From the NCBI GenBank assembly GCA_008828725.1, contig MEHQ01000893.1, positions 213,259-277,258 of the forward strand: DNA of 64,000 nucleotides, given 5' to 3'. Of this stretch, positions 54,501 through 64,000 are shown piece after piece. Within the stretch, counting starts at the first letter, position 1. Each line of letters opens with the position of its first letter. Origin of the DNA: Saccharina japonica. Taxonomy: Eukaryota > Sar > Phaeophyceae > Laminariales > Laminariaceae. The notes under the pieces were generated by a model. It saw only the letters and a list, made by a program, of their open reading frames with translations. It made no database searches and was not told where the DNA came from. A program made the translations under genes and the position numbers.

Positions 54501-54582
54501 ACCCATTCAGAACTGAAAACAATGTCCCACACTAATTCCAAGTAGTTTGTCCCCAAAATTGTGGGACCAATTCTTAAGGGGT
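54501..54582. mobile_element. Stowaway-like MITE, 82 bp, copy 2
   Basis: Duplicate of 46203-46284. Confidence 0.7.
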
Positions 54583-55201
54583 TAAACCCAAAAAAACGTC
54601 GGAATTCCATTTTTGTGTTGGCAATAATTTTCGTTGTATCGTCGGGCAATGGGGTTGCATGGGGTTGCTCATCTGGTAGCACTCTTATTTCTTATTTCCC
54701 TCCAAAATCAGTTTTTTTAACTTACTATTAGTATAGAGGTCCTCAAGTGACCACCCTCAGAACAAACATGGTGCACCTGCATGCAGGCTATCGTTGCATG
54801 CGTAGTTTGTCGGTGTTATCGATATGGTTGCTGCTGCCGTCACCGTTGCGGTTGCTGTACTATGACGAGGGAACCATGGTAAACAGGACCTACGGTACAC
54901 ACCTATGGTACCTTTTCTTAGTACGTGGCTGCGCTGACCAGTAGAACACGCTGAATTGTTGCTGCTCGTGCTTTCGATTTGCTTTTCGATTTTCAGCTGT
55001 CAACTTTTTGATTTTGGCAATGGGTTGTAAAATCGTTCATTTTCTCGGAACCTAAAAAACGAAGGGGAACATGTGTGGGCCAGGGACCAATCAGCGCCTC
55101 GTTTATTATCATTTTGATTTTCGATTTCGATTTTCGATTCTGTCTGGACACACCCTCAATGGTAATGACTTTTATCTAAAAGTCATTACCATTGATGACC
55201 A

Positions 55202-55960
55202 TATATGTATAGTTATGTTTGTGAAATTTTCGCACTTTTCGCAACTTTTCTCTCCGCGCGAGCGCTTTTCGGCAAAACGCTAAGTACCCCGACACGGGAG
55301 GCCCGGCCGGACACATTGGTCGAGGTTTGGGCTCGATCCGAGCTCTGTGGCTCGCGTGGCGGGCGCTCGAAGTTTTTTTTCCCGCGGGAGTGGATACGCC
55401 GATTTCCCGGGTTTCGCTGCGTGAGGCCCTGTTTATGTTCAGTCGTGCGTTTTTTGTGCGTTTCTTGCCGAGAGCATGGGGAGCACACACGAACAACAGC
55501 AGCACCACAGAGAGCGTGTTACAAACAGTACAACCTCAATGTTACAAACCTGCTGCCCAGCAGCAGCAGCAGCAGCAGCAGCAGCCATTACATCATGCAT
55601 GCGCGTGCCTCAGATCCGTGCTGTACCGTGACGAGTTGCTTTTGTCGAAGCCTGCGATTTTCCGAGTCATGGTATAATACCTGCAGATCGATGCTCATGT
55701 ACGAATCTCTCCGCTGTCCCGAAATGTAAGAACATTTTGTTCATTAAAACTATATATAAACTGTCGTTACTTTTCCGGGCAGAGTGATACAACACTGTGC
55801 GCCTCGAAGGCAGATCTGTGATGTGCTCTGTTGTTGCTACGAGCTACGAGTAGTTTTGCTTTCATAGGAGCCAACAATCCGTCACCAAACGACACCACCA
55901 CCACCACTCTTCTACCCGCTGCTGCTGTTGATGTTGCTGTAGTGCTGTGGCTAGCTGTGT
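55202..55960 (+). repeat. Large tandem duplication, partial diverged copy 3
   Basis: Follows the start of copies 1 and 2 for ~760 bp but is clearly more diverged (extra GCTCTGTGGCTCG near 55340, loss of ~70 bp near 55420). It then gives way to sequence keeping only islands: the tRNA-like unit near 56371 and AGGTTTTCGATTCGCCCTTG near 56590. Confidence 0.85.
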
Positions 55961-56181
55961 CTATCGGAGCCTACCGTCCATAATCCACACCATCTATCTA
56001 CCCTTTTCTGTTCTGCTGCTGTGTGTGTAACAGAGCCACGCCCACTCTGACCGGAAATTAATGACCGCTTTTGAATACCACGATACATCACACAACATGC
56101 AACGAACACAAGCAACGCCACAGCCCCGGCTAGAAGCACAAGCAGCAGACGTGACTGTGGCGGATCCACCGTATACTGCTG
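55951..56181 (-). CDS. Candidate transmembrane exon (left arm)
   Basis: Minus frame after an acceptor-like AATAGCCACAG: QYTVDPPQSRLLLVLLAGAV, ALLVFVACCVMYRGIQKRSL, ISGQSGRGSVTHTAAEQKRV, then a stop. One strong membrane helix followed by a basic tail. There is no ATG at the front (only GTG), so it would have to be an internal or last exon. Mirror copy at 60775-61005. Family unknown. Confidence 0.25.
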   Translation of the reverse strand, partial: QQYTVDPPQSRLLLVLLAGAVALLVFVACCVMYRGIQKRSLISGQSGRGSVTHTAAEQKRVDRWCGLWTVGSDRHS

Positions 56182-57832
56182 TGGCTATTAATTAGTGGTT
56201 GCTTCATCGCAGCAGGCTTGCATCCGTCATCAGGCACCACCATCTCTCTCTCTTCTGCTGCTGTTCTGTTGTTGCTTGCTGCTGTGCTTGCATCATGTAT
56301 GTGCGACCTGTCGTGTGGCTGACGCGGGCCGTGACAAATAATCGTGTAGTACAGGACAATGTATCTTTGAAAGTATAGGCAAACGGTCACCATGCACGAT
56401 TTTATGCTTGAAGGCTTGAGTTCGATCCTTGGCGATGACTCTGGATGCTTTTCTTTTTTTTTGTATTGTACGTAACCCAGACCCCCATAATATAAGACAG
56501 GAAGCACACAAAAACTAAGTGGATTTCTTAGGCAGGTATACAATATGATATGCGTATGATACAATATCGCATGCTGTTGTTTTGATATTAATAGTAGGTT
56601 TTCGATTCGCCCTTGCGCCACTCCCCCAGGCACGTCCCGGAGGGGAACCTTGTATTTATTTATTTTTACTAACAATATTTGGTCCTATTTACTATGGTCC
56701 CCCCGACGCGTGCTACGGTAGAGGTATACCTTAATTTGGCTGAATCGTTTTCTGAACGATCGGGCTCCTTAACCCAAATTCGTCGGACTTTCATTTTTGT
56801 GACGAATAATGTTTCAGCGTATACTTCGGTCATTAGATTTCTCATCCGGCAGCACTCTTGTTTTCCTCCAAAATCATTTTTTCGGTGAGGTATGACGCTC
56901 CTTAAGTGAGGAGCTCAGAAAAATCATGGTGCACCTCTATCGTAGCATGCGTCCTACTGCCTGTAATAGTCGTTGCTACTGTTGACGACTAGGCGTAGCT
57001 ACGATCATGTGTAACCCAATGATGGTATCACATCTAGCAGGTACGTACGATAGTTCGGGGTAACGGTCGGTCGTGGGTATTCAATTGAGTGCGTCGTGTA
57101 CGCAGGAAAGGATATTTATTTTGGATGGGATGGGTGTTGATGACATGGTTGGTGGTGTCAAGTGTTGTCTCTGCTGTTGCTCGAGTGGTGGTTGCTATTG
57201 ATACGGTTGCTGTTGCCGTAGTTGCTGTTTGTTGAGGTGTTGCTTGCCGCAGTTGCCGGTGGTTGGTCGGTCGTTGGCATGGTTGTTGTCGTTGGTTGTT
57301 GCTTGTTGGTTGTTGCTGTTCACGGGCCTCGTTTGCCTCTTCTCAAATAACGAAAACACGTCTTGTTGCTTTGCCGAAGGGGTTGTTGTCGATGAGATCA
57401 CAGTAGTGCCGGAGTAAGGTGCCATTTTTTTTTTTTTTTTCCCATCCCATTCATTATCTTCGCACTTCCGTCTTTCTCCCTCCCTAGTCGTAACTCAGAT
57501 CCGGGGTCACAGAGTAGGCTCCTCTCCCTCCTCCCCCATTACGGTTCTTGCCTTGCATTTTTATCGCGAGCAAGATTTTCGCACTTTCTTCCCTCGCCAA
57601 CTCTCGTCGAATTTTGCATATACACGACAGCGACGATGCAATCAACATGCCACACAAAACCATGTACCTGGTATGCACTACCCATGTTTTCTTCCTGCCC
57701 GTGTATACGAGTGGTTTGTCTGTCACACGCTTCTATTCTGTGTACGCTGTATAACTTAACCACCGCACGATCTCGGCACTGTGTTTCGTCATCGTCATCG
57801 CCATCATACAGATTTTTCAAAACAGCGTTTTG

Positions 57833-58174
57833 ATGACGAAGCTGCTGAGGGGTCTGGACGCCGCCTTCGATGCGTCGTCCTTGTTATCGGTGGACGAGCT
57901 GAAGCTCTTGGCGCTGACGGTGAGTTTCATGGTTTTATTATCCTGTTTTCGTGAGCGGTCCCGTCGAAACCCCGGAACGAGTCTGGGCCGCGGCAACGGG
58001 TAGTTTAGACGGCACGGCCTCAAAGGAAGGGATTCGTTGACGGCTTACGACTTGAAAACGCAGCAGTCGCCGAAAAAGGATGCCCGCTGTTTTCCCCGTT
58101 CGGGCGAGAACTCTTTCATGCCTCGCACAGATCCAGTAGAGCTTACCACTTATTCGAGATTTGGTGTGATCTGA
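57833..58174 (+). CDS. Candidate two-exon mini gene (left arm)
   Basis: ATG at 57833 gives MTKLLRGLDAAFDASSLLSV then DELKLLALT and meets a canonical donor ACG|GTGAGT at 57920, phase 0. Joining to an acceptor CAGCAG|TCG at 58067 continues SPKKDARCFPRSGENSFMPR, TDPVELTTYSRFGVI and a TGA at 58172. Exon 1 looks genuinely coding; the acceptor lacks a good pyrimidine tract. Copies: 59038-59124 (minus, exon 1) and 62284-62370 (plus, exon 1). Function unknown. Confidence 0.3.
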
Positions 58175-58301
58175 TTGGCTTAGGGTCAGGGTTAGGGTTG
58201 GTCTGATTGGCTTAGGGTCAGGGTTCGGGTGGGTCTGATTGGCCAAGGGGTAGGTTTCAGTTTCACTATACTAAAATGCCATGAAAAAATATAAATACAT
58301 A

Positions 58302-58361
58302 ACATACATACATACATACATACATACATACATACATACATACATACATACATACATACAC
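58302..58361 (+). repeat. TACA microsatellite, short allele
   Basis: About 15 units; mirrored at 58596-58655. The third copy of this locus at 62753 has over 300 units. Confidence 0.95.
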
Positions 58362-58390
58362 ACAGGTTTCGTTATGCCGTACTAAGCGCC

Positions 58391-58566
58391 ATACAGGCCA
58401 AATCAACCGAGCATGACCAATAGCGTCATCCAAATCAAAAGTCAACATCAACGGACTATGGTTTGGACGAGGAAGAGAAGAGATTTTTGAGAGTACATCA
58501 TAGCTAGTTTTGAGAGATCAAACTAAAAAAAATAATTTCAGTTGGGGATGCCTGTGGTAATATGTG
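58391..58566. other. Palindrome spacer
   Basis: 176 bp of single-copy sequence between the arms; no coding or repeat feature seen. Confidence 0.9.
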
Positions 58567-59037
58567 GGCGCTTAGTACGGCATAACGAAACCTGTGTGTA
58601 TGTATGTATGTATGTATGTATGTATGTATGTATGTATGTATGTATGTATGTATGTTATGTATTTATATTTTTTCATGGCATTTTAGTATAGTGAAACTGA
58701 AACCTACCCCTTGGCCAATCAGACCCACCCGAACCCTGACCCTAAGCCAATCAGACCAACCCTAACCCTGACCCTAAGCCAATCAGATCACACCAAATCT
58801 CGAATAAGTGGTAAGCTCTACTGGATCTGTGCGAGGCATGAAAGAGTTCTCGCCCGAACGGGGAAAACAGCGGGCATCCTTTTTCGGCGACTGCTGCGTT
58901 TTCAAGTCGTAAGCCGTCAACGAATCCCTTCCTTTGAGGCCGTGCCGTCTAAACTACCCGTTGCCGCGGCCCAGACTCGTTCCGGGGTTTCGACGGGACC
59001 GCTCACGAAAACAGGATATTAAAACCATGAAACTCAC

Positions 59038-59383
59038 CGTCAGCGCCAAGAGCTTCAGCTCGTCCACCGATAACAAGGACGACGCATCGAAGGCGGCGTC
59101 CAGACCCCTCAGCAGCTTCGTCATCAAAACGCTGTTTTGAAAAATCTGTATGATGGCGATGACGATGACGAAACACAGTGCCGAGATCGTGCGGTGGTTA
59201 AGTTATACAGCGTACACAGAATAGAAGCGTGTGACAGACAAACCACTCGTATACACGGGCAGGAAGAAAACATGGGTAGTGCATACCAGGTACATGGTTT
59301 TGTGTGGCATGTTGATTGCATCGTCGCTGTCGTGTACATGCAAAATTCGACGAGAGTTGGCGAGGGAAGAAAGTGCGAAAATC
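59038..59383 (-). CDS. Candidate exon copy in the right arm
   Basis: 59038-59124 on the minus strand is exon 1 of the mini gene (ATG at 59124, GTGAGT donor at 59037). The rest up to 59383 is its upstream flank. Confidence 0.2.
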
Positions 59384-60774
59384 TTGCTCGCGATAAAAAT
59401 GCAAGGCAAGAACCGTAATGGGGGAGGAGGGAGAGGAGCCTACTCTGTGACCCCGGATCTGAGTTACGACTAGGGAGGGAGAAAGACGGAAGTGCGAAGA
59501 TAATGAATGGGATGGGAAAAAAAAANAAAAAATGGCACCTTACTCCGGCACTACTGTGATCTCATCGACAACAACCCCTTCGGCAAAGCAACAAGACGTG
59601 TTTTCGTTATTTGAGAAGAGGCAAACGAGGCCCGTGAACAGCAACAACCAACAAGCAACAACCAACGACAACAACCATGCCAACGACCGACCAACCACCG
59701 GCAACTGCGGCAAGCAACACCTCAACAAACAGCAACTACGGCAACAGCAACCGTATCAATAGCAACCACCACTCGAGCAACAGCAGAGACAACACTTGAC
59801 ACCACCAACCATGTCATCAACACCCATCCCATCCAAAATAAATATCCTTTCCTGCGTACACGACGCACTCAATTGAATACCCACGACCGACCGTTACCCC
59901 GAACTATCGTACGTACCTGCTAGATGTGATACCATCATTGGGTTACACATGATCGTAGCTACGCCTAGTCGTCAACAGTAGCAACGACTATTACAGGCAG
60001 TAGGACGCATGCTACGATAGAGGTGCACCATGATTTTTCTGAGCTCCTCACTTAAGGAGCGTCATACCTCACCGAAAAAATGATTTTGGAGGAAAACAAG
60101 AGTGCTGCCGGATGAGAAATCTAATGACCGAAGTATACGCTGAAACATTATTCGTCACAAAAATGAAAGTCCGACGAATTTGGGTTAAGGAGCCCGATCG
60201 TTCAGAAAACGATTCAGCCAAATTAAGGTATACCTCTACCGTAGCACGCGTCGGGGGGACCATAGTAAATAGGACCAAATATTGTTAGTAAAAATAAATA
60301 AATACAAGGTTCCCCTCCGGGACGTGCCTGGGGGAGTGGCGCAAGGGCGAATCGAAAACCTACTATTAATATCAAAACAACAGCATGCGATATTGTATCA
60401 TACGCATATCATATTGTATACCTGCCTAAGAAATCCACTTAGTTTTTGTGTGCTTCCTGTCTTATATTATGGGGGTCTGGGTTACGTACAATACAAAAAA
60501 AAGAAAAGCATCCAGAGTCATCGCCAAGGATCGAACTCAAGCCTTCAAGCATAAAATCGTGCATGGTGACCGTTTGCCTATACTTTCAAAGATACATTGT
60601 CCTGTACTACACGATTATTTGTCACGGCCCGCGTCAGCCACACGACAGGTCGCACATACATGATGCAAGCACAGCAGCAAGCAACAACAGAACAGGAGCA
60701 GAAGAGAGAGAGATGGTGGTGCCTGATGACGGATGCAAGCCTGCTGCGATGAAGCAACCACTAATTAATAGCCA

Positions 60775-61005
60775 CAGCAGTATACGGTGGATCCGCCACA
60801 GTCACGTCTGCTGCTTGTGCTTCTAGCCGGGGCTGTGGCGTTGCTTGTGTTCGTTGCATGTTGTGTGATGTATCGTGGTATTCAAAAGCGGTCATTAATT
60901 TCCGGTCAGAGTGGGCGTGGCTCTGTTACACACACAGCAGCAGAACAGAAAAGGGTAGATAGATGGTGTGGATTATGGACGGTAGGCTCCGATAGACACA
61001 GCTAG
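60775..61005 (+). CDS. Candidate transmembrane exon (right arm)
   Basis: Mirror copy of 55951-56181 with the same translation, same missing ATG. Confidence 0.25.
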   Translation, partial: QQYTVDPPQSRLLLVLLAGAVALLVFVACCVMYRGIQKRSLISGQSGRGSVTHTAAEQKRVDRWCGLWTVGSDRHS

Positions 61006-61626
61006 CCACAGCACTACAGCAACATCAACAGCAGCAGCGGGTAGAAGAGTGGTGGTGGTGGTGTCGTTTGGTGACGGATTGTTGGCTCCTATGAAAGCAA
61101 AACTACTCGTAGCTCGTAGCAACAACAGAGCACATCACAGATCTGCCTTCGAGGCGCACAGTGTTGTATCACTCTGCCCGGAAAAGTAACGACAGTTTAT
61201 ATATAGTTTTAATGAACAAAATGTTCTTACATTTCGGGACAGCGGAGAGATTCGTACATGAGCATCGATCTGCAGGTATTATACCATGACTCGGAAAATC
61301 GCAGGCTTCGACAAAAGCAACTCGTCACGGTACAGCACGGATCTGAGGCACGCGCATGCATGATGTAATGGCTGCTGCTGCTGCTGCTGCTGCTGCTGGG
61401 CAGCAGGTTTGTAACATTGAGGTTGTACTGTTTGTAACACGCTCTCTGTGGTGCTGCTGTTGTTCGTGTGTGCTCCCCATGCTCTCGGCAAGAAACGCAC
61501 AAAAAACGCACGACTGAACATAAACAGGGCCTCACGCAGCGAAACCCGGGAAATCGGCGTATCCACTCCCGCGGGAAAAAAAACTTCGAGCGCCCGCCAC
61601 GCGAGCCACAGAGCTCGGATCGAGCC

Positions 61627-61672
61627 GTTATCGTTATCGTTATCGTTATCGTTATCGTTATCGTTATCGATA
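61627..61672 (+). repeat. GTTATC hexamer run at the palindrome edge
   Basis: About seven GTTATC units ending GATATC, exactly at the end of palindrome homology. Confidence 0.9.
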
Positions 61673-61911
61673 TCTTGACACCACTTGTTTCAGAAATCAC
61701 ACGAGCCAACGTGATAAAAACCATCAACCAACCACACCGCGCGTGACACCCTACAGGCTGGTTCAAGCATACCACCCAAAATTTATTCAGTGGCCGATGT
61801 CCACGCCGTTTTTCGGAGATATATCCTGAAATTTGGCACACGTGTTTTACGCGCCCTACCCGAGACTTTAACGGATGTTTTTTTTTTTTTTCCCCTCAGA
61901 TATTGTTTGTT
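61673..61911. other. Unique segment between palindrome and third copy
   Basis: No match elsewhere in the window. A minus frame is open here (from 61841) but merely runs into the hexamer repeat and arm sequence; not called. Confidence 0.5.
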
Positions 61912-62752
61912 TCGCACTTCCGTCTTTCTCCCTCCCTAGTCGTAACTCAGATCCGGGGTCACAGAGTAGGCTCCTCTCCCTCCTCCCCCATTACGGTTCT
62001 TGCCTTGCATTTTTATCGCGAGAAGATTTTCGCACTTTCTTCCCTCGCCAACTCTCGTCGAATTTTGCATATACACGACAGCGACGATGCAATCAACATG
62101 CCACACAAAACCATGTACCTGGTATGCACTACCCATGTTTTCTTCCTGCCCGTGTATACGAGTGGTTTGTCTGTCACACGCTTCTATTCTGTGTACGCTG
62201 TATAACTTAACCACCGCACGATCTCGGCACTGTGTTTCGTCATCGTCATCGCCATCATACAGATTTTTCAAAACAGCGTTTTGATGACGAAGCTGCTGAG
62301 GGGTCTGGACGCCGCCTTCGATGCGTCGTCCTTGTTATCGGTGGACGAGCTGAAGCTCTTGGCGCTGACGGTGAGTTTCATGGTTTTATTATCCTGTTTT
62401 CGTGAGCGGTCCCGTCGAAACCCCGGAACGAGTCTGGGCCGCGGCAACGGGTAGTTTAGACGGCACGGCCTCAAAGGAAGGGATTCGTTGACGGCTTACG
62501 ACTTGAAAACGCAGCAGTCGCCGAAAAAGGATGCCCGCTGTTTTCCCCGTTCGGGCGAGAACTCTTTCATGCCTCGCACAGATCCAGTAGAGCTTACCAC
62601 TTATTCGAGATTTGGTGTGATCTGATTGGCTTAGGGTCAGGGTTAGGGTTGGTCTGATTGGCTTAGGGTCAGGGTTCGGGTGGGTCTGATTGGCCAAGGG
62701 GTAGGTTTCAGTTTCACTATACTAAAATGCCATGAAAAAATATAAATACATA
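61912..62752 (+). repeat. Third copy of the inner arm segment
   Basis: Matches 57461-58301 in direct orientation (offset 4451 at the candidate exon), differing by a 1-2 base deletion near 62021. Includes candidate exon 1 at 62284-62370 with its GTGAGT donor and the TTAGGGTCAGGGTTAGGGTT words. Confidence 0.95.
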
Positions 62753-64000
62753 ACATACATACATACATACATGCATACATACATACATACATACATACAT
62801 ACATACATACATACATACATACATACATACATACATACATACATACATACATACATACATACATACATACATACATACATACATACATACATACATACAT
62901 ACATACATACATACATACATACATACATACATACATACATACATACATACATACATACATACATACATACATACATACATACATACATACATACATACAT
63001 ACATACATACATACATACATACATACATACATACATACATACATACATACATACATACATACATACATACATACATACATACATACATACATACATACAT
63101 ACATACATACATACATACATACATACATACATACATACATACATACATACATACATACATACATACATACATACATACATACATACATACATACATACAT
63201 ACATACATACATACATACATACATACATACATACATACATACATACATACATACATACATACATACATACATACATACATACATACATACATACATACAT
63301 ACATACATACATACATACATACATACATACATACATACATACATACATACATACATACATACATACATACATACATACATACATACATACATACATACAT
63401 ACATACATACATACATACATACATACATACATACATACATACATACATACATACATACATACATACATACATACATACATACATACATACATACATACAT
63501 ACATACATACATACATACATACATACATACATACATACATACATACATACATACATACATACATACATACATACATACATACATACATACATACATACAT
63601 ACATACATACATACATACATACATACATACATACATACATACATACATACATACATACATACATACATACATACATACATACATACATACATACATACAT
63701 ACATACATACATACATACATACATACATACATACATACATACATACATACATACATACATACATACATACATACATACATACATACATACATACATACAT
63801 ACATACATACATACATACATACATACATACATACATACATACATACATACATACATACATACATACATACATACATACATACATACATACATACATACAT
63901 ACATACATACATACATACATACATACATACATACATACATACATACATACATACATACATACATACATACATACATACATACATACATACATACATACAT
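62753..64000 (+). repeat. TACA microsatellite, at least 1248 bp
   Basis: About 312 ACAT units to the window edge with a single visible variant (GCAT at ~62773). The long Met-Tyr-Val-Cys frames are artefacts. Confidence 0.98.

Larger units (their letters stand above)
46908..55201 (+). repeat. Large tandem duplication, copy 2
   Basis: 8.3-kb copy. Differences from copy 1: 39241-40416 deleted, MITE at 47437-47527, a ~0.45-0.54 kb segment doubled (47124-47656 and 47657-48111), 12 instead of 17 GATCTGTAT units, and a rewritten ~60-bp patch at 52690-52752. All genes and elements listed for copy 1 between 40417 and 46907 recur here. Confidence 0.95.
55330..58390 (+). repeat. Left arm of a 6.3-kb palindrome
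   Basis: Pairs with 58567-61626. Only a handful of differences are visible, for example a TATACA/TACATG change near 57620 versus 59335 and an unresolved base at 59526 in the poly-A run. The outer 0.6 kb of the arm is tandem-copy-3 sequence, so the inversion came after that duplication. Confidence 0.95.
58567..61626 (-). repeat. Right arm of the 6.3-kb palindrome
   Basis: Reverse complement of 55330-58390. Ends abruptly at GGATCGAGCC, where a GTTATC hexamer run begins. Confidence 0.95.

Noticed and set aside
58180-58250. Telomeric repeat (TTAGGGTCAGGGTTAGGGTT and similar at 26280 and 27917)
   Set aside because: Only two or three irregular units in unique flanks; no tandem telomeric tract.
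61227-61841. 204-codon minus ORF across the palindrome edge
   Set aside because: A chance fusion of unique sequence, the GTTATC run and arm repeats with poly-Ser from CAG.
62643-64000. Three long minus-strand ORFs of Met-Tyr-Val-Cys repeats
   Set aside because: They are translations of the ACAT microsatellite in its three frames.

Overview
This is nuclear DNA from a eukaryote. It holds one well-supported gene on the minus strand (17212-22064), with a GCCGCCATGG start context and one GT-AG intron, surrounded by non-coding DNA full of decayed short DNA transposons, satellites and microsatellites. GC-rich coding sequence with long Ala, Gly and Ser runs, CAG/CTG triplets throughout the spacers, and GTGAGT/GTAAGG donors fit a GC-rich protist or alga. 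A photosynthetic stramenopile such as a brown alga is my best guess, but no marker gene fixes the lineage. There are no rRNA, organelle, viral or bacterial operon signatures.

Layout. 1-17.2 kb: inverted-repeat elements, including a 0.75-kb fold-back element at 3.0-3.7 kb; a ~320-bp satellite at 4.5-7.5 kb interrupted by two insertions; GACCCG-type and TTCGCCAAGAC-type minisatellites at 12.2-13.0 and 15.7-16.7 kb. 17.2-22.1 kb: the gene. Its 1208-residue product joins a complete pyroglutamyl-peptidase I domain, a UBA-like domain and a peptidyl-tRNA hydrolase 2 (PTH2) fold whose usual catalytic residues are changed. The last exon (17212-17367) was placed by aligning the PTH2 C-terminus across a 1.2-kb intron that contains an assembly gap. 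22.5-23.6 kb: a near-perfect 17-bp G-rich tandem array upstream of the gene. 23.6-37.9 kb: spacer with many mobile-element relics and a few coding-like islands, the best at 35.3-36.5 kb. 37.9-55.2 kb: two tandem copies of an 8.3-9.0 kb segment and the start of a third, differing by a 1.2-kb deletion, a transposon insertion, a local duplication and repeat-number changes. 55.3-61.6 kb: a 6.3-kb palindrome with two ~3.06-kb arms and a 176-bp spacer. 61.9-64.0 kb: a third copy of the inner arm running into a TACA microsatellite of at least 1.25 kb that reaches the window edge.

The most unusual observations are (1) the peptidase-UBA-PTH2 fusion with a probably inactive PTH2 domain; (2) a dispersed ~110-bp module carrying a 30-bp palindrome and a conserved MSFDEILDLTA reading frame ending in a T-run; and (3) a large excess of TA-bounded short words (TACCAGGTA/TACCTGGTA, TACAGCAGTA/TACTGCTGTA, TACGTA) that look like excision footprints of TA-targeting transposons. 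Apart from the main gene, protein-coding calls are low-confidence exon-like fragments.
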